Below, piece after piece: positions 9,740-17,099 of a DNA stretch of 64,000 nucleotides. Position 1 is the stretch's first letter; each line of letters starts with the position of its first letter. The DNA is from Hoyosella sp. YIM 151337 (GTDB lineage Bacteria; Actinomycetota; Actinomycetes; Mycobacteriales; Mycobacteriaceae), in NCBI RefSeq assembly GCF_026041215.1, contig NZ_JAPEIQ010000006.1:450146-514145 (forward strand). Reading direction: 5' to 3'. Under the pieces are notes generated by a model. It was not told where the DNA came from. It saw nothing but the letters and a program-made list of their open reading frames with translations, and searched no databases. A program made the position numbers and the translations under genes.

Positions 9740-10956
9740 GCTGACTGCTTTGAGAAGCGCCCAGCGCTCCACGCATACGGCAGCGCATCACCGTTCAGCA
9801 GGTATGCGCCCAGTGCTTGTTCCTTGAATATAAGTGGGTTATGCGCCGAGATCGTTCGCGCGTTGCGCCAGTGGCGATCCAGAGCGGGACCCGACGATGT
9901 GATCGAGGCGCCGCCCACTTCGAACAGCTGCGATGTCGCGTCGAGGACGAGGCCGATAACCACCGACTGGGCCTGCGCGGCCGCTGCTTCTGCCTGGTCC
10001 AGCAACTGGGGGTCGTCACCGCCAGCATCGAGCAAAACATCGAGGTCATCTGCGACTGCGAGCACCGCGGCACGCGCCCCGAAAGTCGCGGCCGCGAGCT
10101 TGCCGATGACCTGCTGAACCAGCGGATCATTGCGCGGCACATCAGCTGCGGCATGGGTGAACGTCCGGGTTCGCTGACGCACCCACTCCACAGTCTCCGC
10201 TTCCGCGCGCTGTGCGATTCCCGCAAGGACAGCGAGTTGGACCAGCTGAAGGTAAGCGGTGACGTAGGTGCGTCCGGGCGCCCCATATCCCGGGCCGAGT
10301 ATCCGGTCTTCCGGCACAACAACATCGGTGAATGTGGTGGTTCCGCTCACCGTGAGCTGCTGACCGAAACCGTCCCAGTCATCGGCCTGCTCAACTCCCG
10401 GTTGCTGGGCATCCACGAGGACGGACACACGCTCACCGTCGTAGTCCGCTGCGACAAGGATGTAGTCCGAATACAGACTTCCCGTGCTGTAATACTTCGT
10501 GCCGTTGAGAATCCTTTTGTCGCCGTCCCGCGTGAGCACCGTCTGATACCTGTCTGCCGCGCCGATCCCTGGCTCCGTGATCGCATTGCCCACGAATGCG
10601 CCCGCTGCGACAGCATCGAGCCAGACCCGCGCCTGGGCGTCACCCGACAACCGCTGGTCCTCGACGAACGACCAATGCACACGCAACGCCTGCGGCAGGT
10701 TCGATTCCGCCGCAGCCAAGTCGATAAGCAGCGTAAACAGTTGACGAACGGACACTCCGAAGCCGCCCAACTCCACAGGCACACGAAGCGCGCCGAAGCG
10801 AGCACTGCGCAACAGTTCGACCTCGTCGAAGAGCAGCCGGCGATCCTTTTCGCGCTGGATTGCGCCTTCCGCTATCTGGTCGAATATTGGCTGAAAACGT
10901 TCCTTCAGCTCCTGTTCGGTGGGCTGCGCGGCCGCGCCGAGTGTTGTGCTCCCCAC
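9736..10956 (-). CDS. DszC/SfnB-like acyl-CoA-dehydrogenase-fold flavoprotein
   Basis: A 406-aa protein with the acyl-CoA dehydrogenase fold in its sulfur-metabolism branch. The region ITEPGIGAADRYQT and the C-terminal RHWRNARTISAHNP are the signature seen in DszC and SfnB, which oxidise sulfur compounds with reduced flavin rather than dehydrogenating acyl-CoA. GTG start at 10956 with GAGGAG 5 nt before it. First gene of the minus-strand operon running to ssuC. A second, diverged copy of this family is at 20960-22117. DszC monooxygenase activity and SfnB-like function cannot be told apart by eye. Confidence 0.82.
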   Translation of the reverse strand: MGSTTLGAAAQPTEQELKERFQPIFDQIAEGAIQREKDRRLLFDEVELLRSARFGALRVPVELGGFGVSVRQLFTLLIDLAAAESNLPQALRVHWSFVEDQRLSGDAQARVWLDAVAAGAFVGNAITEPGIGAADRYQTVLTRDGDKRILNGTKYYSTGSLYSDYILVAADYDGERVSVLVDAQQPGVEQADDWDGFGQQLTVSGTTTFTDVVVPEDRILGPGYGAPGRTYVTAYLQLVQLAVLAGIAQRAEAETVEWVRQRTRTFTHAAADVPRNDPLVQQVIGKLAAATFGARAAVLAVADDLDVLLDAGGDDPQLLDQAEAAAAQAQSVVIGLVLDATSQLFEVGGASITSSGPALDRHWRNARTISAHNPLIFKEQALGAYLLNGDALPYAWSAGRFSKQSA

Positions 10957-11083
10957 TGTTACTCCTCAGGTAGGTAATGCGATCGGCACAACAATTGCCG
11001 GGCGGCGCGGAAAAGGCACGACTTCTGCTCGGCGCGAGCGAAATCCGGAGAAGACGGTGACAACCCGCGTGGCGTCGATCACC

Positions 11084-11119
11084 TGGTTTTCAACCCCTGC
11101 GAGTGCTACGTTCATCCAC
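11084..11119 (+). promoter_or_regulatory. promoter giving a leaderless transcript at the leader peptide
   Basis: TACGTT at 11107-11112 fits the actinobacterial -10 TANNNT, and the ATG of the leader peptide begins 8 nt later at 11120, where transcription would start. There is no Shine-Dalgarno sequence before this ATG, which agrees with a leaderless mRNA. A weak -35 (TGGTTT, 11084-11089) lies 17 nt upstream of the -10. The remainder of the 10957-11119 gap shows nothing else I can name. Confidence 0.5.
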
Positions 11120-11218
11120 ATGTCTCTTTCCACGTCACGCCCTGAGCACGCCTCGCTGGCTGCGGCAACGGCCCTGACGTCGGGAATGTGTCGAATGTGC
11201 TGTATGCACTGTTGCTGA
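11120..11218 (+). CDS. cysteine/methionine-rich leader peptide, candidate attenuator
   Basis: A 32-codon ORF whose last ten residues are MCRMCCMHCC, five Cys and three Met, followed at once by TGA. Tandem Cys codons at the end of a short leaderless ORF upstream of sulfur genes are known in mycobacteria as cysteine-responsive attenuators. Two hairpins follow directly (11220-11251 and 11250-11277), the second with a pyrimidine-rich tail. Leader bases 11191-11198 (TCGAATGT, inside the Cys codons) are the exact complement of 11226-11233, so alternative pairing is possible. The only gene downstream on this strand is the ROK regulator at 11327. Chance is the alternative, but the composition and position make that unlikely. 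Confidence 0.68.
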   Translation: MSLSTSRPEHASLAAATALTSGMCRMCCMHCC

Positions 11219-11219
11219 T

Positions 11220-11251
11220 CCCTCGACATTCGAACCCGGATGTCGTGAGGG
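11220..11251 (+). promoter_or_regulatory. hairpin after leader peptide, possible antiterminator
   Basis: CCCTCGACAT at 11220-11229 pairs with ATGTCG at 11240-11245 and AGGG at 11248-11251, a 10-bp stem with a 2-nt bulge. It starts one base after the leader stop codon, so a ribosome ending translation would cover its 5' arm, while one stalled on the Cys codons would leave it free. Its last two bases are also the first two of the next hairpin. Confidence 0.5.
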
Positions 11252-11290
11252 CGCGTGGTCAGATCTGATCTCGCGCCGCTTTCTCTTTCC
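11250..11290 (+). terminator. candidate intrinsic terminator of the leader transcript
   Basis: GGCGCG (11250-11255) pairs with CGCGCC (11272-11277), and inside it GGTCA pairs with TGATC around a GATC loop, giving an 11-bp stem with a single T-T mismatch and one G-T pair. The tail GCTTTCTCTTTCC (11278-11290) is pyrimidine-rich but not a pure T run, as often in actinobacteria. It lies between leader peptide and ROK gene, the place expected for an attenuator. Confidence 0.5.
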
Positions 11291-11326
11291 TGGATTCGCA
11301 TTTTCGGCACAAGAGAGTGACTTCCT

Positions 11327-12580
11327 GTGACTGTTACACCTATTTCTTCTCGCCACATCCAATCCGCGCCGGTACTGGTGACGCCACCCCGGTTCGAGCG
11401 GGCCGACAGTCCCGCTGCGGCGATACTGCGTGTCGCCGTGCAAGAGGGACCGATTGCGCGGGAGCGGGCTGCGCAACTCACCGGTTCGAGCATCGCCACC
11501 GTCAATCGCCACGTGTCTGCCCTCTTATCGGCCGGCCTGCTGCGGGAACGAGCCGACCTCTCCACTCCTGGCGCCGTAGGGCGACCACGGGTGCCCTTCG
11601 AAACGAATCACGAACCGTTTGCCACCCTCGGCATCCACATCGGGGCGGCGGTCACCACGCTGGTGGCGAGTGACATTCGCGGCAAGTTGCTTGGCGGCAT
11701 CCGGATACCGACCCCGCCCGGGCATCAACTGACCGCGCTCGCGTCCATTGCGCAGAGCGCAGCGTCATTCACCGCACGGTTCCGAAGGCAATTCCTCTGG
11801 GCCGGAGTAGCACTCGGCGGACGTGTGGATCCACAGTCCGGCACCGCGACGCATCCCCGGCTCGACTGGCTCGACGCACCCGTCGGTGAGGTGATCGGTG
11901 AAGCGCTGGCGGTTCCTGTATCGCTCTCCCCCCACGTTGAAGCGATGGCCGCCGCGGAGTTGCTGTTCACACCCACGCAGGGTGCGGCCTCCGCAAAGGA
12001 ACGAAGCAGCTTGTACTTCTACGCACGCGAAACCGTCGGTACCGCGCTGACCCTTGCTGGACGAGTGCACACGCCGAACAGCGGGCCGGGTTCCATCTCG
12101 CACTTCCCCACCGGGTCGAGTGTGGCGTGCCCGTGTGGCCGAAGCGGTTGCCTCGAGGCCACAGTGAGCGATCAGGCCATGATCGACCGGGGAATCGAGT
12201 GGGGTGTGCTCTCTCCCGATACGGCGTCGATCTCTGAACTGCATCACAAAGCGCGCGCGGGCGATTCGTCAGCAACAGCGATCCTGACTGAACGTGCCGA
12301 GGTTCTTGGCGGGATCGTCGCGATGCTGCGCGACCTATTCAATCCTGACGACGTGATACTCGGCGGCCAGGCGTTCACCCAATTTCCCGAGGCGATGCCT
12401 GCTTTCGCGCAATCCTTCGCCCGTACCAGCGCACTCCCCGGCAGGAACGTGCTGGTGACTGGATTCGGAAATCGGGTACAAGAGCATGCTGCCGCGGCGG
12501 TCGCACTCAGTGTGCTCCACGCCGATCCGCTCGCGGCGCTGCAAAAAGCACGCCTTGCCCACTCTGCCGGCGCTGTCTAG
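11327..12580 (+). CDS. ROK family transcriptional regulator
   Basis: A 417-aa protein with an N-terminal winged helix (RERAAQLTGSSIATVNRHVS, about residues 45-65) and a C-terminal ROK domain. The zinc-binding ROK signature is visible as CPCGRSGCLEA near residue 265. ROK regulators usually sense sugars, but this one is preceded by the Cys-rich leader and sits between a sulfonate operon and a TauE/SafE exporter, so a role in sulfur control is inferred. The GTG at 11327 has only a weak AAGAGAG upstream. Its 3' end overlaps the convergent tauE-like gene by 4 nt. Confidence 0.85.
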   Translation: MTVTPISSRHIQSAPVLVTPPRFERADSPAAAILRVAVQEGPIARERAAQLTGSSIATVNRHVSALLSAGLLRERADLSTPGAVGRPRVPFETNHEPFATLGIHIGAAVTTLVASDIRGKLLGGIRIPTPPGHQLTALASIAQSAASFTARFRRQFLWAGVALGGRVDPQSGTATHPRLDWLDAPVGEVIGEALAVPVSLSPHVEAMAAAELLFTPTQGAASAKERSSLYFYARETVGTALTLAGRVHTPNSGPGSISHFPTGSSVACPCGRSGCLEATVSDQAMIDRGIEWGVLSPDTASISELHHKARAGDSSATAILTERAEVLGGIVAMLRDLFNPDDVILGGQAFTQFPEAMPAFAQSFARTSALPGRNVLVTGFGNRVQEHAAAAVALSVLHADPLAALQKARLAHSAGAV

Positions 12581-13329
12581 CCGATCAATGCGAGCGCTCC
12601 CCTGATGATCGCCACCAACGCGCCTGCCGCGGCCAGTGACAGGGCGAGTGCACGCCCCAGACCCGGCGAGACGCGGCGGGCGACGAGCCCGCCGCCGAAG
12701 GTCGCGACCAATACCGTCGCTGTTACTGCGAGCAGTGTCCACCACGGCGGCAGACCTTCCGGCCCGGTCGCTCCGAAGGCAACTTTGACCAGGAAAGACA
12801 CAAGTCCCATTGTCATGAACACCGGGTTCATCGTGGCGGCGAAGGCCCGCTGGTCCCAGCGGGACACCAGGGCATACACGACCATGGCGGGTGCCGCAAT
12901 GCCCGCTGTCGTGTTGAAGAACCCCCCGGCTGTCCCCGCGAGCCCGGTGGCGGCCGGGCCTTCCAGGTGTGGCAAGGTCCGCACGAGATACGTGATCGCG
13001 AGGGTGAGCAGCACGAGCGCCCCGATACTGATCTGCAGCCAGGCGGCGGGCACAGCACGCACCACCAGAGCACCGGGGACTGCCCCGATCACGGCCGCTG
13101 GGGCGAGCATCGCGTACCGCCGCCAATCGACGTACTTCCAGACGTACAGCGTGATCAGCGCACCAGACATCGACGTAATGATGTTCGTGGCCAAGATCCC
13201 CTGCACCGGGCCCAGCAGAACCGCCAGCGTCGGTGCCACAACCAGCCCGACACCCGTTCCGGAAACACGCTGCAGCACAGTCCCTACCGCCACCGCGGCA
13301 AGGACCGCGGCGAGCATCTGCGCGGTCAC
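12577..13329 (-). CDS. sulfite exporter TauE/SafE family protein
   Basis: A 250-aa membrane protein with about eight hydrophobic segments. The segment SGTGVGLVVAPTLAVLLGP and the paired four-helix halves are typical of TauE/SafE (DUF81), which export sulfite, sulfoacetate or related anions. The start chosen is GTG 13329, which overlaps the HxlR stop as GTGA (13326-13329); the open frame to 13377 would lie within the regulator gene. In this setting it may export excess sulfite released by the desulfonating monooxygenases; that role is inferred from context. Confidence 0.83.
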   Translation of the reverse strand: MTAQMLAAVLAAVAVGTVLQRVSGTGVGLVVAPTLAVLLGPVQGILATNIITSMSGALITLYVWKYVDWRRYAMLAPAAVIGAVPGALVVRAVPAAWLQISIGALVLLTLAITYLVRTLPHLEGPAATGLAGTAGGFFNTTAGIAAPAMVVYALVSRWDQRAFAATMNPVFMTMGLVSFLVKVAFGATGPEGLPPWWTLLAVTATVLVATFGGGLVARRVSPGLGRALALSLAAAGALVAIIRGALALIG

Positions 13330-13733
13330 GCCGAAGCGGCTTCGGCGAGCAGATCTGCGCGCCGCTTCTCTCCCCAATCCTCTAGGGACTTCAGCGCGAC
13401 TTTCAGCTCCTCACCGAGTGCGGTAAGTGAATACTCAACGCGCGGGGGTATCTCCGGAAAAAACTCACGGTGCACAACACCGTCGGCCTCCATCTGACGC
13501 AGTTGCTCCGTCAGTACCTTCTCGCTGACGCCGTCGAGCATCCGCCGGATCTGCCCAAAACGCTGCGGGCCGTCACCGAGCACCCACATGATGTGCAGCT
13601 TCCATTTTCCGCCCACCACCTCAATGGCAACGCTCATGCCACACATGTCAGCAACGTCCTGCGACTCCACCAGCGTTCGCCTCCCAAACTGTCCCGGCGA
13701 TCCTCCAGGAAGAATACTCGCGTGCTGTGACAC
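13326..13733 (-). CDS. HxlR family transcriptional regulator
   Basis: A 135-aa winged-helix regulator. The family core GGKWKLHIMWVLGDGPQRFG, then VLTEQLRQMEADGVVHRE and the wing PRVEYSLTALGEEL, are clear. HxlR proteins often respond to reactive electrophiles, and many have an N-terminal Cys; here Cys31 (DMCGMS) precedes the first helix. It is translationally coupled to the TauE/SafE exporter, so it most likely controls that export function. Its stop overlaps the exporter start by 4 nt, and nine bases separate it from the end of the upstream DUF998 gene. Confidence 0.87.
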   Translation of the reverse strand: MSQHASILPGGSPGQFGRRTLVESQDVADMCGMSVAIEVVGGKWKLHIMWVLGDGPQRFGQIRRMLDGVSEKVLTEQLRQMEADGVVHREFFPEIPPRVEYSLTALGEELKVALKSLEDWGEKRRADLLAEAASA

Positions 13734-13742
13734 ATGCGCACC

Positions 13743-14348
13743 TCACAGAGAGCGAAAAGCTACCACCGTGCTGATGATCGCAAGCCATACCAGCACAGTG
13801 ATGAGGGCTGCACGTTGCCAGACGCCCGTTCGGTCATCGTCCTTCTCCCAGGCACTTCCAAAACGGCCGACCAGGACCACTGCCGCCGCCGCAGTGGCTG
13901 CGGAGTACCCGCGCACCTCCCAGCCAAAGGCGGTGCTGAACGCCGCAATCGCCGGCATCACAGGCATGCACGTGAACGCGACGGCACCAGCGCGGTCATG
14001 CCAACGGTGACGGCGTGACAGCACTGCCGGTGTCGTATCTGGAGTGCCGGGCGGATACCCCCGCATCGCATCCATCGGGAAGACGCCCGACGCGACCAGC
14101 GCCAGGCCGAAAACGGTGATCGCGGCGCCGAGAGGCCACGTGATACCGGCGACCGCGACTCCCCCGACCGCAATCGCCACTCCACAGACAAAGAAGTTCG
14201 AAGCCTGGATCCATCCGCGAGCACCGAGCGCCAGTGCGCTCACTGGGTGGCGGGCCGGGTTGTATCCAGGCCTCGTCCACCCGTCCCACAGGAAAACCAC
14301 GATGAAGGTGATTGCGGCGACTGCCGCAATCACCGCGCCTAATCCCAT
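13743..14348 (-). CDS. DUF998 family membrane protein
   Basis: About 201 aa with six hydrophobic segments. The features RHPVSALALGARGWIQ, then a helix, and GVFPMDAMRGYPPG are typical of DUF998 integral membrane proteins of unknown function. I prefer ATG 14348 (MGLGAV), because the longer frame to 14387 would overlap the ABC permease gene. The start codon lies inside the second copy of a 17-bp tandem duplication (14336-14369), whose other copy holds the stop codon of the permease gene. Probably cotranscribed with the ABC exporter upstream. Confidence 0.72.
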   Translation of the reverse strand: MGLGAVIAAVAAITFIVVFLWDGWTRPGYNPARHPVSALALGARGWIQASNFFVCGVAIAVGGVAVAGITWPLGAAITVFGLALVASGVFPMDAMRGYPPGTPDTTPAVLSRRHRWHDRAGAVAFTCMPVMPAIAAFSTAFGWEVRGYSAATAAAAVVLVGRFGSAWEKDDDRTGVWQRAALITVLVWLAIISTVVAFRSL

Positions 14349-14369
14349 CGGACGCCTAATCCCATCGGA
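14336..14369. repeat. 17-bp perfect tandem duplication at a gene junction
   Basis: The 17-mer CGCCTAATCCCATCGGA occurs twice head to tail (14336-14352 and 14353-14369). On the minus strand the upstream copy encodes the last residues and stop of the ABC permease, while the downstream copy supplies the ATG and first codons of the DUF998 gene. It looks like a recent slippage duplication that made a new gene junction. Confidence 0.9.
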
Positions 14370-15126
14370 ACAGCGCCGCCGCGACAATTCCGCCGACCAG
14401 CACCGCCGCGCCGAGGCTCACGAGGTGGGCGGGATCAATGCCGCTCCCGGCCCACGCTGCACCCAGCGCCTGCATCGTCGCACCAAACGGCAAATGCTCG
14501 CCGACTCTCGCTAGCCCGTCGGGCAGCGACCCAGGTCCGCCGAACAAGCCACCGAGCGCTCCAATGGCGAAAAAAGCAATCAGACCGATCGCCACCGCCG
14601 AGTTCGGTGTTGGCGCCACCGCAGCAACAATCATGCCCACGCCGTACATCGCGGCCAAACCCAGCAGAGCGACGCCAAGAGCTGCCACCGGTGCAGCCGG
14701 GAACTGCGCGCCGAACACCAGCACCGCGACCGCGAGGGCAGCGCTGATGCCAATTACCGCCTGGATCAGGCTCACCACCGCCTGCGCCACCAGCACCATT
14801 GCGGGTGAAGCGGGTGTCACAGAAAGCCGCCGCAGGATTCCGGTACGCCGGTAGTACGCAAGGAAGCTTGGCATGTTGATGATGCCAATCGCCGCTATCA
14901 CCATTGCGAACACCAGCGGCAGCACATACACTTCCAGACCCGTCAGTCCGGTATCACCGGCGGCCTCGGAGCCAGCTGCCGACGCGCTCATGATGAGAAT
15001 CAGCAAGGGCAAACCAATGGGCACTACTAGCCCGGCAGTATCGCGAATCACCATCTTTGCTTCGCACTTGGCGAGTGTGGCCCAGGCTCGCGGGCCCGGA
15101 CGGTGGGCCTCGATCGTTGTGGTCAT
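14356..15126 (-). CDS. ABC-2 type exporter permease
   Basis: A 256-aa membrane subunit with six hydrophobic segments. The stretch YRRTGILRRLSVTPASPAMVL is the conserved cytoplasmic loop of DrrB/ABC-2 permeases. The start is ATG 15126, overlapping the ATPase stop as ATGA (15123-15126); the 50 residues upstream in the frame are shadow sequence from the ATPase gene. With the ATPase it forms a two-gene exporter whose substrate is unknown. The final codons lie in the 17-bp tandem repeat. Confidence 0.87.
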   Translation of the reverse strand: MTTTIEAHRPGPRAWATLAKCEAKMVIRDTAGLVVPIGLPLLILIMSASAAGSEAAGDTGLTGLEVYVLPLVFAMVIAAIGIINMPSFLAYYRRTGILRRLSVTPASPAMVLVAQAVVSLIQAVIGISAALAVAVLVFGAQFPAAPVAALGVALLGLAAMYGVGMIVAAVAPTPNSAVAIGLIAFFAIGALGGLFGGPGSLPDGLARVGEHLPFGATMQALGAAWAGSGIDPAHLVSLGAAVLVGGIVAAALFRWD

Positions 15127-15872
15127 CGATCCGCCTCCATTTCGTCGTGGACCTCGTGTCCCGTCAGCCGAACAAAAGCTTCTTCGAGGTCCGCTGCCCC
15201 CGCTTCCGCGGTGACTTGCGCCGGTGCTCCCTGCGCGATAACCCGGCCTGCGTCTAACAGCGCGATCGTGTCGCACAAGCGGCTCACCTCGTCCATGGCA
15301 TGGCTTACGAGAACCACCGTGACGCCCTCGTCACGCAGTCTCTCGATCGCCGCCCACATCCGGCGGCGGGCGCGTGGATCAAGCCCGGTGGTGAGCTCAT
15401 CGAGGATCACCACACGCGGTCGTCCGATGAGAGCCAGCGCAACTGACAAGCGCTGTTGCTGACCACCCGAGAGTTTCTCGAACTGTGTGCCGCGGTGCGC
15501 CGACAACTCGACGAGATCCAGTGTCTCGTCCGCGCCACGCGGATTGGGATAGAAGCTGCGGTACAACTCGACGAGTTCCGCAGCCGTGAGCGCGTGATGA
15601 AGGTACGCGTTCTGCAGTTGCACACCGAGGACCTGGCGTAGTTTCGCCTGGTCACGACGCGGATCGAGACCGAGGACCCGCACTGTGCCGCGGTCGGGTT
15701 TGCGCAGGCCGGCGATCGTCTCGACAGTAGTTGTTTTCCCGGCACCGTTAGCCCCGAGGATGCCGATGACCTGCCCCTGTTCGACACGCAGCGATACATC
15801 GCCGACAGCGACCTTGGAACGGTAGCGCTTGTGAAGCTGGTCTACTTCGATAGCGAGTACTGACGAATTCAT
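15123..15872 (-). CDS. ABC transporter ATP-binding protein, DrrA type
   Basis: An exporter ATPase of about 249 aa. It shows Walker A GANGAGKTT, signature LSGGQQQRLSVALAL, Walker B VVILDELTTGLD and the H-loop VSHAMDEV. Note that the Walker B region reads DELTTGLD where DEPTxGLD is usual. I chose ATG 15872 (MNSSVLAIEV); the alternative ATG 15923 lies within a large inverted repeat that looks like an operator. It is divergent from a histidine kinase/response regulator pair, a layout common for drug- or stress-responsive exporters. Confidence 0.87.
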   Translation of the reverse strand: MNSSVLAIEVDQLHKRYRSKVAVGDVSLRVEQGQVIGILGANGAGKTTTVETIAGLRKPDRGTVRVLGLDPRRDQAKLRQVLGVQLQNAYLHHALTAAELVELYRSFYPNPRGADETLDLVELSAHRGTQFEKLSGGQQQRLSVALALIGRPRVVILDELTTGLDPRARRRMWAAIERLRDEGVTVVLVSHAMDEVSRLCDTIALLDAGRVIAQGAPAQVTAEAGAADLEEAFVRLTGHEVHDEMEADR

Positions 15873-15909
15873 GTGAACGACGGTAGGTTCGCGGTGCCGG
15901 CGCGCGCTT

Positions 15910-15948
15910 GTGCCGACAGTCATTATTCGTACCCATGACTATCGGCAC
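15910..15948. promoter_or_regulatory. long inverted repeat between ABC exporter and two-component genes
   Basis: GTGCCGACAGTCAT (15910-15923) is mirrored by ATGACTATCGGCAC (15935-15948), 13 of 14 positions complementary, around an 11-nt spacer. It lies between the start codons of the divergent ABC operon (15872) and the kinase gene (15984). Size, symmetry and location suggest the binding site of the neighbouring NarL-type response regulator, which would control both directions. Confidence 0.6.
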
Positions 15949-15983
15949 CTCCCCGGCACTCGCCTGGCCTCTAGGCTGAGTTA

Positions 15984-17099
15984 ATGCGCCGTGTGGATCC
16001 TGAGACGTGGGCTGGCATCGTTTTGCTGGCCGTCGTCGTCGGCCTTGGTGCCCCCGCACTGATCGGACTGGTCGACACCGCTATCCCGCGACTGTGGTGG
16101 GTCGTGGCGTTCGCCGCAATGCTCGGAGCCGCCCTCGCCGCGTTCGCGTTCGAACACCGCCCGGGCCCTCGGCATCTCGCTCTCGGAACCGCGGTCGCTG
16201 CCTCGTGGATCGTCGTCGCTGGTGCACCTAGCCTGGGCTTCTTGCCAATCCTGCTGATCGCTATGGCCGCACTCAGTGTGTACACGACGCGACTTGCGGG
16301 CACGGCGGTCATCGTGCTGCTGAACACGCTGGTGATTGGGGCAATCGCTGTCCGCTACAGCGACTCACTGCAGGAAGCTGCCATCGTTACTGGCCTCTAC
16401 CTGGCACTGCAAGCCATGTCAGTGCTGTCGTCGCTCGCCATCATCCGTGAGCAGCAGTTGCGGCGCCAGTTGACGGAAGCGCACGTCGAACTGAGGGCTG
16501 CAACCGTACTGCTGGCTGAGTCCGCGCGGACCTCAGAACGGTTACGCATCTCCAGGGATCTGCATGACACCATCGGCCATCAGCTCACCGTCCTCAGCCT
16601 GGAACTCGAAGCGGCGCGCCACCGTGAGGGCAGTCGGGCGCGCGAACACGTTGAGCGAGCGCAGTCCGTCGCACGCGATCTCCTCCGCGACGTCCGCAGC
16701 ACCGTAGGCGAGCTGCGAAACGGCTCCGCCGATCTCGCAGCGACCCTCAGCGAGATCGTGAAAGACCTGCCCGGATTGAGTATTTCGATGGAGGTCGAGC
16801 CTGACGTCGAAGTGAGCGAAGACGAGAGCACCGCGCTGATTCTTGCGGTGCAGGAAATCATCACCAACACGATACGGCACGCGAACGCGCGCGAGCTGTG
16901 GATTGAGATCGCCCGCGACCCCACCGGTGCAACCGTTCTTACCGCTGCCGATGACGGCCGCGGCGCAGACAGCCTCGTGCTGGGCAATGGTTTGCAGGGA
17001 ATGAAGGAAAGGTTCGAAGAGATTGGCGGCAACGTGCGGATCGGCGGACGCGGCGCGGGGCGCGGCCTCACCATCACGGCCCGGGTTCCCGCCTCATGA
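15984..17099 (+). CDS. NarL-class sensor histidine kinase
   Basis: A 371-aa membrane kinase. Residues about 1-150 hold several hydrophobic segments with no large outside domain, so it probably senses within or at the membrane. The HisKA_3 dimerisation region has the phospho-acceptor in SRDLHDTIGHQL near residue 193. The ATPase domain shows NTIRHANARE near 294 and GNGLQGMKERF near 334. The gene overlaps the response regulator as ATGA (17096-17099). It is divergent from an ABC exporter, which suggests sensing of a membrane-active compound, as in LiaSR/DesKR-like systems. Confidence 0.9.
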   Translation: MRRVDPETWAGIVLLAVVVGLGAPALIGLVDTAIPRLWWVVAFAAMLGAALAAFAFEHRPGPRHLALGTAVAASWIVVAGAPSLGFLPILLIAMAALSVYTTRLAGTAVIVLLNTLVIGAIAVRYSDSLQEAAIVTGLYLALQAMSVLSSLAIIREQQLRRQLTEAHVELRAATVLLAESARTSERLRISRDLHDTIGHQLTVLSLELEAARHREGSRAREHVERAQSVARDLLRDVRSTVGELRNGSADLAATLSEIVKDLPGLSISMEVEPDVEVSEDESTALILAVQEIITNTIRHANARELWIEIARDPTGATVLTAADDGRGADSLVLGNGLQGMKERFEEIGGNVRIGGRGAGRGLTITARVPAS

